Shown here one piece after another: positions 37,564 to 45,822 of a stretch of 64,000 bases of DNA (position 1 is the first letter of the stretch; each line of letters starts with the position of its first letter). A program made the translations under genes and the position numbers. This DNA comes from Nostoc sp. JL33 (lineage in GTDB: Bacteria > Cyanobacteriota > Cyanobacteriia > Cyanobacteriales > Nostocaceae): assembly GCF_017114985.1 (NCBI RefSeq), contig NZ_JABXKP010000018.1, forward strand, positions 62,001 to 126,000, written 5' to 3'. Under the pieces are notes generated by a model. It ran no database searches. It was not told where the DNA came from and saw nothing but the letters and a program-made list of their open reading frames with translations.

Positions 37564-38008
37564 GAACTAATTATGCGATAATGGTTAAACACTTATAGGA
37601 ATTTTAAGTTGAATCATATAGAAATCATCTAGTCGTTGATGGATAAATATGATAAAGATTCCATGAAATTAATTACATCTAAATGGTCAAAAAATTATAT
37701 AGCTAGTAAATAATATAATTTCCGATAATCACTTTTACAGTCTAGGGGGGACAAAACAGGATTGAAAATCTTAGTTGTAAGGCAAAGCAACTTGTGTAAC
37801 CAAATCTTTATAGATTCAGAGAAATAATCAGGTAGGTAGATAGACGAAAATAAAGCAAAACACATTAATAACTGTTTGTTGCCAGTTTTCTACGCCAGTT
37901 ACTAAAACTCCCGATACTGGCTTGCTCATGTCACCAAAGTTGTAGGAACTGACGTAGAAAAATCTTCCCAGAGGCGACCTTAATGAGTAATTGTTTATTC
38001 TCACCGGT
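37564..38008. other. Gap without recognised gene
   Basis: This AT-rich region upstream of the PpiC-exporter operon should hold its promoter. TATGATAAAGATTCCATGAA is partly repeated (37556-37562 and 37647-37668), a small duplication of the PpiC start region. I see nothing else. Confidence 0.45.
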
Positions 38009-38812
38009 TTACTTAATGATACTTATCCATGTCCAGGAAAGTAGCACAGCCGCGATCGCACCGATTAATGTATTGAAAATATTTACTACTTCATTGGTCA
38101 GCCAAGTATACTTAGATTGCAGCGTTGCTCCAATCACGCTTTCTATGTTGGTGGCAATAAATGCTGCCAGCACACACCAAGCGACTCCTAATAGATCAAT
38201 TAAACCAACTGCCCAACCAACAAATGCGATCGCTACAGAAGCTACGATCCCAGCTAAAGTTCCCTCCAAGCTTACCGCCCCTTCTGTACCGCGAGGCACT
38301 GGTTGAAGTGTGGTAATTAGAAAGGTGCTTTTACCATATGCTTTACCGACTTCACTAGCAGTGGTGTCAGCCAGCTTGGTACTAAAACTCGCTACATAGC
38401 CTAACAATAATAGGGACTGGAGATTGGAGACTAGGAATTGGGGACTAAGTACAATAAATCCCGAATTTATCAACCCTACTCCCAAGGCACACAGCGCCCC
38501 AGTCAAAGCCGAACCCCAAACATTTTCTGGGCCTCTTGCACCAGAACGCTTTTCGGCAATTCCTTCAGCCTCCTTCTGCGCCATACCGATGCGGGTAACG
38601 CCAGAACCAACCAGAAAATAGAACATTACTACTACATATCCTTGCCAGCCTAAAGTTACCCAAATTAGGATAGCCAGAAACCAAGCGTGGAATAATCCTG
38701 CTGGGGTAAGCAGCTTTTTCGGAGCAATCCCAGCTAAACCCAATAGAATTGTGTTTAATCCTACCGCTACCAACCAGGGATTAACAGAATCAATTAAGGA
38801 TGACATCAGCAA
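38009..38812 (-). CDS. DUF92/TMEM19 membrane protein (VTE6-like)
   Basis: A 267-residue polytopic membrane protein of the DUF92 family (TIGR00297). Signatures are APKKLLTPAGLFHAWFLAIL, VGSGVTRIGMAQKEAEG, ENVWGSALTGALCALGVG, the polar SFSTKLADTTASEVGKAYGK and QPVPRGTEGAVSLEGTLAG. The plant and cyanobacterial VTE6 proteins are phytyl-phosphate kinases that recycle chlorophyll phytol for tocopherol and phylloquinone, so that role is likely. A loop (VLSPQFLVSNLQSL) is encoded by degenerate AGTCCCCAAT-type heptamers at about 38410-38450 and may be a tolerated repeat insertion. Confidence 0.87.
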   Translation of the reverse strand: MLMSSLIDSVNPWLVAVGLNTILLGLAGIAPKKLLTPAGLFHAWFLAILIWVTLGWQGYVVVMFYFLVGSGVTRIGMAQKEAEGIAEKRSGARGPENVWGSALTGALCALGVGLINSGFIVLSPQFLVSNLQSLLLLGYVASFSTKLADTTASEVGKAYGKSTFLITTLQPVPRGTEGAVSLEGTLAGIVASVAIAFVGWAVGLIDLLGVAWCVLAAFIATNIESVIGATLQSKYTWLTNEVVNIFNTLIGAIAAVLLSWTWISIIK

Positions 38813-39431
38813 TTAATCATGAGTAATTTTGTCTGAATATCAACAGAATAACGAATTTCTCACACTTAGTGCTGAATTTCTGACACCTCCCCAGATCAAG
38901 TAATATGTTTGTATTATTAACCCAATAGCGTAGGCATCGCTTTGAAAGCTGAGTGTAAAATTACAAACATTGTCTTAGATATACAATCCAATATTGACTA
39001 AAGAAGGTGGATTAAACAAAATGCAAAACTTTTGTTTAATTGGGTGGACTATTCGAGCGCGTAACGCACCCAACACACTCTAATAAAGTTATAAGTTATT
39101 AAATCTACGTTCCTAAGCGTGTGTTCATGCAAACCTAAATTAGTATAGCCGCATGGTGTGACGGCTGAACTGCTACTCAGGCCCCAATTTTAGTCATTAG
39201 AATAAAGAATATAAGTTAATGTCAATTAAAACTGTGTTCAAGTTAACCACAATCAAGACTTAACAGCATAAATTATAGATAAGCTGGTGGGCGTGAATAA
39301 TTAAATGTTTGTAGTAAGGGCTGGAGCGGCTTACTACGAGCCAATTTAATTAATTTTACATTGCGTAACATAGTTTGATTTCTTCTTGCCCAGTTACTTA
39401 GCATCAACTACTAGTCTTTTCCACATAAACT
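38813..39431. other. Gap with scattered short repeats, no gene
   Basis: A GGGTGGACTATTCGAGCGCG...CGCACCCAAC repeat lies near 39040-39072, and GTAGTAAGG...CTTACTAC inverted halves near 39311-39338. No protein or RNA gene is recognised. Confidence 0.45.
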
Positions 39432-39863
39432 ATGAGTCAAACTTTATTCCATCTGGCTTTCCCTGTGACTGAAATTGCCCAAACAAAAGCATATTATGTG
39501 GATGGCTTGGGCTGCATTCCTGGTCGTGAAAACCAGCACGCCCTGATTCTCAATCTCTACGGTCATCAACTAGTGGCTCACGTCACTAAAGAACCCTTGA
39601 CACCGCAACACACTATCTATCCCAGGCACTTTGGGCTAATTTTTAGCCAAGAACGTGATTGGCAAGACTTACTAGAAAGGGCACAACAACAACAGCTACT
39701 TTTTCGCGAAGAAACCAAAAATCGCTTTGTTGGGTCTCCTCTTGAGCATCGTACTTTCTTTTTAGAAGATCCCTTTTATAACCTAATGGAGTTCAAGTAT
39801 TATCGTCACCCAGAGGCGATTTTTGGGAGTTACGAACATACACAAATTGGGGATAGGACTTAA
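39432..39863 (+). CDS. VOC (glyoxalase/bleomycin-resistance fold) family protein
   Basis: A 143-residue metalloenzyme-fold protein. FHLAFPVTEIAQTKAYYVDG is the first beta-alpha-beta-beta-beta unit, with the metal-ligand-type His3 position in LFHLAF. HFGLIFSQERDWQDLLERA starts the second unit, and EDPFYNLMEFKYYR is the typical end motif with the second metal-binding Glu. The substrate is not predictable. The ATG at 39432 lies in a simple context with no operon partner. Confidence 0.85.
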   Translation: MSQTLFHLAFPVTEIAQTKAYYVDGLGCIPGRENQHALILNLYGHQLVAHVTKEPLTPQHTIYPRHFGLIFSQERDWQDLLERAQQQQLLFREETKNRFVGSPLEHRTFFLEDPFYNLMEFKYYRHPEAIFGSYEHTQIGDRT

Positions 39864-39921
39864 AAAATTCACACATTTACGCATTCAAAATTAAGAAATG
39901 CAAGCGTAACAAGCATCCTGG

Positions 39922-40557
39922 CTACTGACTGGATACTTTCTTAAGCAAGGGCAGCTTAATACCCTCTGCTAAAGCTGCTTTCACTACTGCTAAACTCCTG
40001 GGGTCTGTTAGCATCCAAGGGTGTAGAGGAACTGGTACTATTACTTCGTTTCCTACGGACATTTGTGAACTATTCGCTGGGACAATCATCAAATCATAAG
40101 GTGTCCAGATAGACGTAAAATCTAGCTGCCCCAATATTGCAGCATCAGAATTTAAATCCTTGAGAAAAATGCTGTCGGGGCGCATTTGTACGCAACCAGG
40201 ACGCCAGGAACCATAAGCAACCACAGTTCCATTATGGGGCGAAGAGATTGTGATAAACCTCTGAACGCGGTTAATTCCTCCTAGTCGCTGAACATAGTAA
40301 CGGCTGACAATTCCTCCCATGCTGAAGCCTACTAAATCCAGGGGTTGTTCTGGTGCAAAGGTAGCTGTAACATAATTGGCTACTTGTTTTGCCAATTCAT
40401 CAAGACCCACATCACCATTATTAGGTACCAGATCCAGGGAATATACAGACCAACCCTGTAGTCTTAAGTGAGCCGCCATTTTATGGAAAACTGCCTCTGT
40501 GTCGTCAATCCCGTGTACTAATAACACGGGATTGCGCTGCTGATTTTCAATGTTCAT
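39922..40557 (-). CDS. Lipase-like alpha/beta hydrolase
   Basis: A 211-residue hydrolase. NPVLLVHGIDDTEAVFHKMA forms the oxyanion region, LDLVGFSMGGIVSRYYVQRL the nucleophile elbow with G-x-S-x-G, ITISSPHNGT the triacylglycerol-lipase signature, and a late HPWMLTDPRS the likely catalytic His. It is probably a cytosolic or membrane-peripheral esterase. The start ATG overlaps the stop of the truncated TnpB gene (sequence AAATGAAC), an unusual junction suggesting the insertion element ended exactly here. Confidence 0.88.
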   Translation of the reverse strand: MNIENQQRNPVLLVHGIDDTEAVFHKMAAHLRLQGWSVYSLDLVPNNGDVGLDELAKQVANYVTATFAPEQPLDLVGFSMGGIVSRYYVQRLGGINRVQRFITISSPHNGTVVAYGSWRPGCVQMRPDSIFLKDLNSDAAILGQLDFTSIWTPYDLMIVPANSSQMSVGNEVIVPVPLHPWMLTDPRSLAVVKAALAEGIKLPLLKKVSSQ

Positions 40558-41405
40558 TTACAGCCAATAATTCGTGTAGTCTCTTGATGAACCCAATTTT
40601 GCCTTTGGTTAGCAACAAGTCTATTTAGTTTACTAACCTGTTTTTGGGCTGAGTTCCATCGTCTAGAAGCCTTTATTTTATTTTTGAAATTGGGTGAACG
40701 TTTACGACGTTTAGCTTTACCTAAACATTTATTTTTATGTTCAGCCTTTCTCAAAAATCGAGGTGCTGGTATCAATCCATTTTCTTCTCTACGAGACGCT
40801 ACGCGAACACCATTAGTCCAAGCAATAGCATCATTGCATCCTAAATCAATAGCAACTATTCCCGTATCAGTATGTCGGACATTTTTAAATAAGATTTCAT
40901 CAACTTCCAAAAGGATACTTGCATACCATTTACCATTACGGTAAACAACATCCATCGCTTTAGGATGCCCCCATAGCCTAGCTTCACCCCGCATCTGGAT
41001 TTGACCAATCTTAGCCAATTCCAAATAACCGTTATCGCCTGTACTATGGGCTTTCCAACCTGTAAAGCTTGGATAACTCCAACCAGAATAATGTCTGATT
41101 GATTTGAATCTGGGATACTTCCCTAATCCCTTGAAAAAACGTTGAAAAGCGAAGTCAACACGCTTCAAAGTTGCTTGTAATGCTTGGGAGTTAACTTGCT
41201 TATATTCTATCCAAACGTTCTTAAACTCAGGTAAACAATTTTGCTGTTCAAAGTAGGAAACAGACTTACCAAACTTTTTATAAGAATTGACTCTATTATG
41301 TACTGCGGCGTTATAAAGTTCCTTGTGTAACCGCCTATGATAGTGCAATAAATCATTCACTTGTTTAGTAGGGTATAGTCTAAAAGTCGATCGTCGTAAC
41401 GCCAA
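40554..41405 (-). CDS. tnpB: TnpB (IS200/IS605 OrfB) lacking its C-terminal third
   Basis: A 283-residue RNA-guided nuclease-type protein. The start is TTG at 41405 (MALRRSTFRLYPTKQVNDLL), supported by a strong AGGAGGTGAT ribosome site 9 bases away. The first RuvC aspartate is D187 in GIVAIDLGCNDAIAWTNG. Full-length TnpB is near 400 residues; here the frame stops at WVHQETTRIIGCK, so the second and third RuvC acidic residues and the zinc ribbon are missing. Residues 201-208 (RVASRREE) come from a small dispersed repeat (40784-40807). The protein should be nuclease-dead. Confidence 0.85.
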   Translation of the reverse strand: MALRRSTFRLYPTKQVNDLLHYHRRLHKELYNAAVHNRVNSYKKFGKSVSYFEQQNCLPEFKNVWIEYKQVNSQALQATLKRVDFAFQRFFKGLGKYPRFKSIRHYSGWSYPSFTGWKAHSTGDNGYLELAKIGQIQMRGEARLWGHPKAMDVVYRNGKWYASILLEVDEILFKNVRHTDTGIVAIDLGCNDAIAWTNGVRVASRREENGLIPAPRFLRKAEHKNKCLGKAKRRKRSPNFKNKIKASRRWNSAQKQVSKLNRLVANQRQNWVHQETTRIIGCK

Positions 41406-41432
41406 CAGTAATCACCTCCTGTTCAGTTTCTT

Positions 41433-41462
41433 GAATTATGGTATACTACCATCGTGTAATTC
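41433..41462. promoter_or_regulatory. Hairpin at the left end of the TnpB element
   Basis: GAATTA and TAATTC enclose TGGTATACTACCA, a nested hairpin 28-57 bp before the tnpB start. IS605-family ends carry such subterminal hairpins. TATACT may also act as a -10 box. Confidence 0.5.
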
Positions 41463-41909
41463 AGCAATTACGCGAAACTGTTAAAAGATATTTTTGCAAA
41501 CAAAACTGAAATGCTTCTAAAGATAGTTTGTATAAAAGTTAACTAATTAATCTCCCATCTGCCAATAGGGTATGACACTCCCCCCACTGGTTGAGAGTAA
41601 ACTGCTTGCTTAACTTCAATTAAATATTTATCAAACAAAGAAATGTTAATTATTATAAAGCTTGCTTTCAGAATCTTGCTCTTAGTTACAGTAAAATTTA
41701 ATAATTAGTTCTCGGTGTATGCAGGTTGCAAATGCCTGCAATAGAACATTTGCCCTGTAGTTTTACTACAATGTTAATTAAGCACAAACCTATTAAGGGT
41801 TGTCACCAGAACGGGGTGACGCAAAGTAGAAAATGTAACATTTTGTCGTAATTTTTAACGATTACGGTCGAGTTCCCAATATAAAAGGTAAAAGGCAGGA
41901 GTAATTGTA

Positions 41910-42455
41910 ATGGATTTTATCAAAAAGTTAAGTTCGGGTATTCAGGGTTTTCTTAACGGTATTCTGGGTTTCATTACCGGACTGTTACCAGGGAAGAAGA
42001 AAAGCAACGGCTACTTCTTAGAATTGGACGAAGCCAAAGATGCTGCCAAAGATGCTGCTAAAGACGTAGCATCGAATGCCAAGAAAATAGCAGAGACAGT
42101 TACATCGAATGCTAAGAAAGTAGCACAGACAATTGGATCAGAAGCACCAACTCCATCCAAACCAGAATCATTGAACGGAACAAAAACCGCAGCAACTAAG
42201 AGTAAGGAAAAATCAGCTAAAAATCCCAAACCACCCGATGTTACGCTAGTCCAGACTGCTGAGGGTCTTAAAGTTGAACCTGGCAAAAAGGCAAAAGCCG
42301 CAGCAGCCAAAGTACTCAAAGAGCAGCCAACTGAAACAACCTTTGCGCCTAAATATCTCGCTCCTTCGGCTATTAGCTCTAATGGTCGTCGCCGTCCAGG
42401 GGCAAATATGAGTGCTTACCTAGACATGGCACGTCAGGTTAAAACGCCTAAGTAA
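41910..42455 (+). CDS. Cyanobacterial hypothetical protein with amphipathic N-terminus and Lys/Ala-rich middle
   Basis: A 181-residue protein I cannot assign. It begins MDFIKKLSSGIQGFLNGILG, a membrane-seeking amphipathic helix, followed by GFITGLLPGKKKSNG. Residues about 40-75 are a DAAKDAAKDVASNAKKIAET repeat, resembling LEA-type or AKDAA helices. The rest is Lys/Pro/Ala-rich and probably disordered. It ends with a compact motif, GRRRPGANMSAYLDMARQVK. A GGCAGGAG ribosome site is well placed, and a perfect palindromic terminator follows. It is a complete, expressed-looking gene. Confidence 0.8.
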   Translation: MDFIKKLSSGIQGFLNGILGFITGLLPGKKKSNGYFLELDEAKDAAKDAAKDVASNAKKIAETVTSNAKKVAQTIGSEAPTPSKPESLNGTKTAATKSKEKSAKNPKPPDVTLVQTAEGLKVEPGKKAKAAAAKVLKEQPTETTFAPKYLAPSAISSNGRRRPGANMSAYLDMARQVKTPK

Positions 42456-42458
42456 TTG

Positions 42459-42486
42459 ATAGAGACCGTAAATTTACGGTCTCTAT
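42459..42486 (+). terminator. Palindromic terminator
   Basis: ATAGAGACCGTAAA pairs perfectly with TTTACGGTCTCTAT, with no spare loop bases, just after the stop of the preceding gene. Confidence 0.7.
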
Positions 42487-42629
42487 AAGTTAAACGTGAA
42501 GATGCAAGGTTAAGATAACTTTGCCAGTTGTAGATGGGTGAATTCTCCAAAGTAGGAGCGATCGCTTAATTTTCTCCACTACAACTGCATCTTTTAGGGT
42601 CGAGACTTTTTCATCTAAAACTACCCGTC

Positions 42630-42854
42630 CTACCCGACCTTTATTGAGGGTTCTAATATTGCAGGATGTTCAGCAAATCTTCCTAGCAATCCTAGCACTT
42701 GTAAATTAGAGCTTTGCTGTTTAGAAGGAGTAAACAAAACATCTATTTCTTTAATCTCTCCTGAAACTTTTTCTGATGGCTTGACTTCTCCGTAATCTTT
42801 TAGTAATTCTTCCAGATAGTCCTTGGCGAATTTTTCATGTATAAAGCGCGTCAT
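42630..42854 (-). pseudogene. N-terminal fragment of an Rpn-like nuclease gene
   Basis: The 74 codons (MTRFIHEKFAKDYLEELLKD, then EVKPSEKVSGEIKEIDVLFT and LGLLGRFAEHPAILEP) match the first quarter of the roughly 300-residue cyanobacterial Rpn-like proteins that begin with this pattern. The PD-(D/E)XK core is absent. It may be translated but is not a complete enzyme. It lies 18 bp from the stop of the TPR gene. Confidence 0.65.
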
Positions 42855-42872
42855 TTTATACTTGTCTACGAA

Positions 42873-43940
42873 TTATTTAATAAACACCAGTCCACTATAT
42901 AAATGAAAAGCCGAGTCCCAATTAGTCTGTTCTCTACGAAACAGATGAATATGAGACTTGATATGACCCAGCATTTCTGTTTTATCTAATGTTGTATCTG
43001 CAAAATGCGTAAAATCTGACCAAATTTTGACTTGAGGTAGTTGCTGGTCAATCCAACTCGATAAATTATTCCAATTAATTCTGATTGTATTTTGGCTAGC
43101 TTGGGGAATAATTTCTAAACCTTGTTGGAATTGATAGCCGTTATCATAAAGTCGGAGAATGCAACGTCTACCAGGTAGGTGTAAATCACAAAAGTGAGCA
43201 TAGTCTTGTGTTTGAGTTTTCCATTCCAGTTTACGGTGGGCATCAACATCTACAACTTGTTCAAAAATGGGCAAAAGCCCCACTACTTTTGCTGTCACTT
43301 CTGACCAGTCAAAGCTGAGAGAACCGAGTTGATTTGCCTCGTTGCAGCAAACAATAGTAGCTTGTGGGGTAGATTCTTGGAAATATTTGATTTGATAAAC
43401 TTGAATTTGCTGAATTTGAGCTATTGTTGCCCAAAAGCAAGGAATGCCAGCCTGCTGTAGCTGTTTGCCATAAAATTTTAGTTCTCCTACTTGGCCAGTG
43501 CGGTACAACCTCCAACCACGGCTTGGTAGTACCAGTCGTGCAGTGTAGGGGTCTAACTGCATAATCTGGGCAAATTTTCGAGACGCTTCTGTTTTCATCT
43601 CGGTAGTGAGTGGTTCTAAGACTAGTACGCCAAGTTGGGTGTTATTCGGTTGGGCTGTTGCTTGAGAAATGGCTCTTTGTCTTTCTTCTTGTTCCATTTC
43701 TTGTAGCCGTCGCAAAGCTTGACGTGCGAGCGTCACTATTTTGGCATTCCTTGTATCTAGCAGCAGTTGCCGATAAATTTTTTCTGCATCTTGGCGCTTT
43801 TCAGATACTTCATGTAGCCGACCGAGATAATATTGCACCCAAGGATTCTCGGGCGATTCTTTTTGCAGCTGTTTGAGTAATTTAGCAGCTGTTTCATAGT
43901 CTTTATGCTCAAAAGCGATCGCAACTTGCTCAATCATCAC
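42873..43940 (-). CDS. Tetratricopeptide-repeat protein of cyanobacteria
   Basis: A 355-residue cytoplasmic protein. The N-terminal 85 residues form two or three TPR-like helix pairs (YETAAKLLKQLQKESPENPW, VQYYLGRLHEVSEKRQDAEK). The rest (about 105-355) is a conserved globular region with LGVLVLEPLTTEMKTEASRK, GWRLYRTGQVGELKFYGKQL, IPCFWATIAQIQQIQVYQIK and GRRCILRLYDNGYQF. I know no function for this family. The last residues VFIK end close to a small Rpn fragment. Confidence 0.8.
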   Translation of the reverse strand: MMIEQVAIAFEHKDYETAAKLLKQLQKESPENPWVQYYLGRLHEVSEKRQDAEKIYRQLLLDTRNAKIVTLARQALRRLQEMEQEERQRAISQATAQPNNTQLGVLVLEPLTTEMKTEASRKFAQIMQLDPYTARLVLPSRGWRLYRTGQVGELKFYGKQLQQAGIPCFWATIAQIQQIQVYQIKYFQESTPQATIVCCNEANQLGSLSFDWSEVTAKVVGLLPIFEQVVDVDAHRKLEWKTQTQDYAHFCDLHLPGRRCILRLYDNGYQFQQGLEIIPQASQNTIRINWNNLSSWIDQQLPQVKIWSDFTHFADTTLDKTEMLGHIKSHIHLFRREQTNWDSAFHLYSGLVFIK

Positions 43941-44005
43941 TTACTTTAAATGCACGCTGGAGTGATGTCTCGCGCAAAATCTCTTTTGCGTGAGCTATAA
44001 ATCAT

Positions 44006-44713
44006 TTATACTTCACAAGCTGCGGTAATCAAGGATAATGCTACTATTGGAGCCGTAACTGCTCTCAGGATGCGCCGACCAAGAGAAACAGGTTGAAATC
44101 CAGCTGACTTCGCATTCTCGATTTCTTGTGTTGTCCATCCCCCCTCTGGGCCAGTAGCAATGACAATCTCGCCAGAGATGCTACTCAGCATTTTGTTTAA
44201 ATGGGGATACTCTCCACGAGCCTCACAAATGTAACGGTGACTTGTCTGATTAGCAGTGACAGCAGTGCTAAAAGTAACAGGCTCTAAAATTGTCGGCACA
44301 AAAGAGCGCTCTGATTGCTCGGCGGCTTCAGCTGCGATGCGCCGCCAGCGTTCAAGCTTTTGAGGACTAGGATGAAGCAAAGTGCGATCGCTCAATACTG
44401 GTGCAATACAAGTTACTCCCAACTCTGTACAACACCGCACCACTTCATCAAAGCCATTGCCTTTAGGCAACGCCACCATCAGCGTAATAGATATAGGTAA
44501 TTCAGTTTCTACTAAAAGTGGTTCTAAAACCTCTGCTTGTTCCCTTGCTAACTGCGCTAACCACCATTTTCCTTTACCATCCATTGCAATAAAGCGATCG
44601 CCTTCACGCAAGCGCAACACACGCCCCAAATAATGCTGTTGTTCTTTTGTAAGTAAAATTTGCCCTTGTTGGAGTTGGTCAGGTGCGATCGCAATTCTTT
44701 GCAGTTGAGACAT
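44006..44713 (-). CDS. rsmE: 16S rRNA (uracil(1498)-N3)-methyltransferase
   Basis: RsmE methylates U1498 of 16S rRNA using SAM. The PUA-like N-terminus is LQRIAIAPDQLQQGQILLTK with HYLGRVLRLREGDRFIAMDG. The SPOUT domain shows LMVALPKGNGFDEVVRCCTE, RRIAAEAAEQSERSFVPTIL, the trefoil knot IVIATGPEGGWTTQEI and SLGRRILRAVTAPIVALSLI. I use the ATG at 44713 (MSQLQR), giving 235 residues. It leaves 13 bp after the Uma2 stop, whereas an upstream in-frame start would overlap that gene. Confidence 0.93.
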   Translation of the reverse strand: MSQLQRIAIAPDQLQQGQILLTKEQQHYLGRVLRLREGDRFIAMDGKGKWWLAQLAREQAEVLEPLLVETELPISITLMVALPKGNGFDEVVRCCTELGVTCIAPVLSDRTLLHPSPQKLERWRRIAAEAAEQSERSFVPTILEPVTFSTAVTANQTSHRYICEARGEYPHLNKMLSSISGEIVIATGPEGGWTTQEIENAKSAGFQPVSLGRRILRAVTAPIVALSLITAACEV

Positions 44714-44726
44714 TTTTCTTAATAAA

Positions 44727-45371
44727 TTATTGTCCTGCTGTAGACATCTGCTGTCTAACCCAGCTACGGAAAGCACGAGTTGCTGCTATTTGTCCAACTT
44801 TCTTGCTTTCTTGGATAAATCGGGGAATCTCCGTCACTAGCACGGGCGCAAAAGTTGGACTGCGATCGCTTTGCGAGTATTGTCCACTGTTAAAGGTGTA
44901 AATTCTCAACACATTTCCGTTATACCGCCAGAATTCTGGGACTCCCATTGAAGCATAAAGGGTCAACTTGTCTATCTTCGGTTTGGAGTATTCTACTTCC
45001 AATACTAAGTCTGGTGGTGGGTCTGTACTCAGGTCAATATTTTCTTTGTTGCGGACTAACAATTCGTTTTGGATATAGTAACTACTATCCGGCTCGGCTC
45101 CTCGTTCTAAATCATCTCGCGTCATAGTCAACGAGCCAGCGCTTTTAACTTCTAAACCAAATTCTTCACACAGCACAAGAACAAAACCTTCAATGAGACG
45201 GTTTGAGTTCTCGTGTGGCATCTGCGGCGTCATAATTTCTACTATTCCGTTGTCATAAGCTAGCCTTTTATTTCGCTCAGATCCCATATCTGCCAGCATG
45301 GCTTTGAATGTCTGCCAGCTAATGTTTTGCAGCACATCCCTAGTTTCTGCAAATTTTGCTGTCGTTACCAT
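44727..45371 (-). CDS. Uma2 family endonuclease (DUF820)
   Basis: A 214-residue protein of the same broad family as 26855-27577. Motifs are RLAYDNGIVEIMTPQMPHEN, EPDSSYYIQNE, PPDLVLEVEYSKPKIDKLTL (catalytic-strand region) and YASMGVPEFWRYNGN. It is upstream of rsmE with 13 bp spacing, so it is probably cotranscribed. Its function is unproven. Confidence 0.9.
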   Translation of the reverse strand: MVTTAKFAETRDVLQNISWQTFKAMLADMGSERNKRLAYDNGIVEIMTPQMPHENSNRLIEGFVLVLCEEFGLEVKSAGSLTMTRDDLERGAEPDSSYYIQNELLVRNKENIDLSTDPPPDLVLEVEYSKPKIDKLTLYASMGVPEFWRYNGNVLRIYTFNSGQYSQSDRSPTFAPVLVTEIPRFIQESKKVGQIAATRAFRSWVRQQMSTAGQ

Positions 45372-45412
45372 AATTCAGGTTTTCTGTGGATGTGTTACCT
45401 AAACTCTATACT

Positions 45413-45817
45413 GAAACAGGTAAAAAAGACTTGTCAGAACGTGTTCATGTTTGTAGCAATTGCGGCTATACAGCTGACATTATGTCGTTTACAACGTCTA
45501 CAAGGTTTACTGGATAAAAGTTTTACGTTGTTGCCATTTTCTACAACGTCGTTCATTCACCATACTCCTCTATGATCTCTTCAACAATCGCCCTGACCGA
45601 ACCCCTGTCTACTTTTGACTTCGCCAACAGCATCCACTGCTCATTTCAATATATAAACAGAGATGTTGCAGCCGCTCAAGTCGTTCTCTTAAGAGGATGT
45701 GCAGCCGTTGGGCAAACGGTCAAGATGTTTGATGAGGGTAAGTTCATTAGAACTCCTGTGATTCCAGAATCCCACTGCTGTGAAACTGAGCGTTCTTTGT
45801 TAGTTTCACAGCCGTAG
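45413..45817 (+). pseudogene. TnpB C-terminal zinc-ribbon remnant, interrupted
   Basis: Translation at 45413-45482 gives TETGKKDLSERVHVCSNCGY and TAD, the zinc-ribbon part of TnpB. After about 170 bp the pattern resumes at 45657 as NRDVAAAQVVLLRGCAAVGQ TVKMFDEGKF, with CCETE before a stop at 45815-45817, the usual end of IS605-type TnpB. No N-terminal part or RuvC core is present on this strand. The intervening DNA has its own short frame (MISSTIALTEPLSTFDFANS) of unknown origin. Confidence 0.8.
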
Positions 45818-45822
45818 GAGTG

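Noticed and set aside
41757..41770. NtcA site upstream of the 41910 gene
   Set aside because: GTAGTTTTACTAC has 7 bases between GTA and TAC, not the 8 required.
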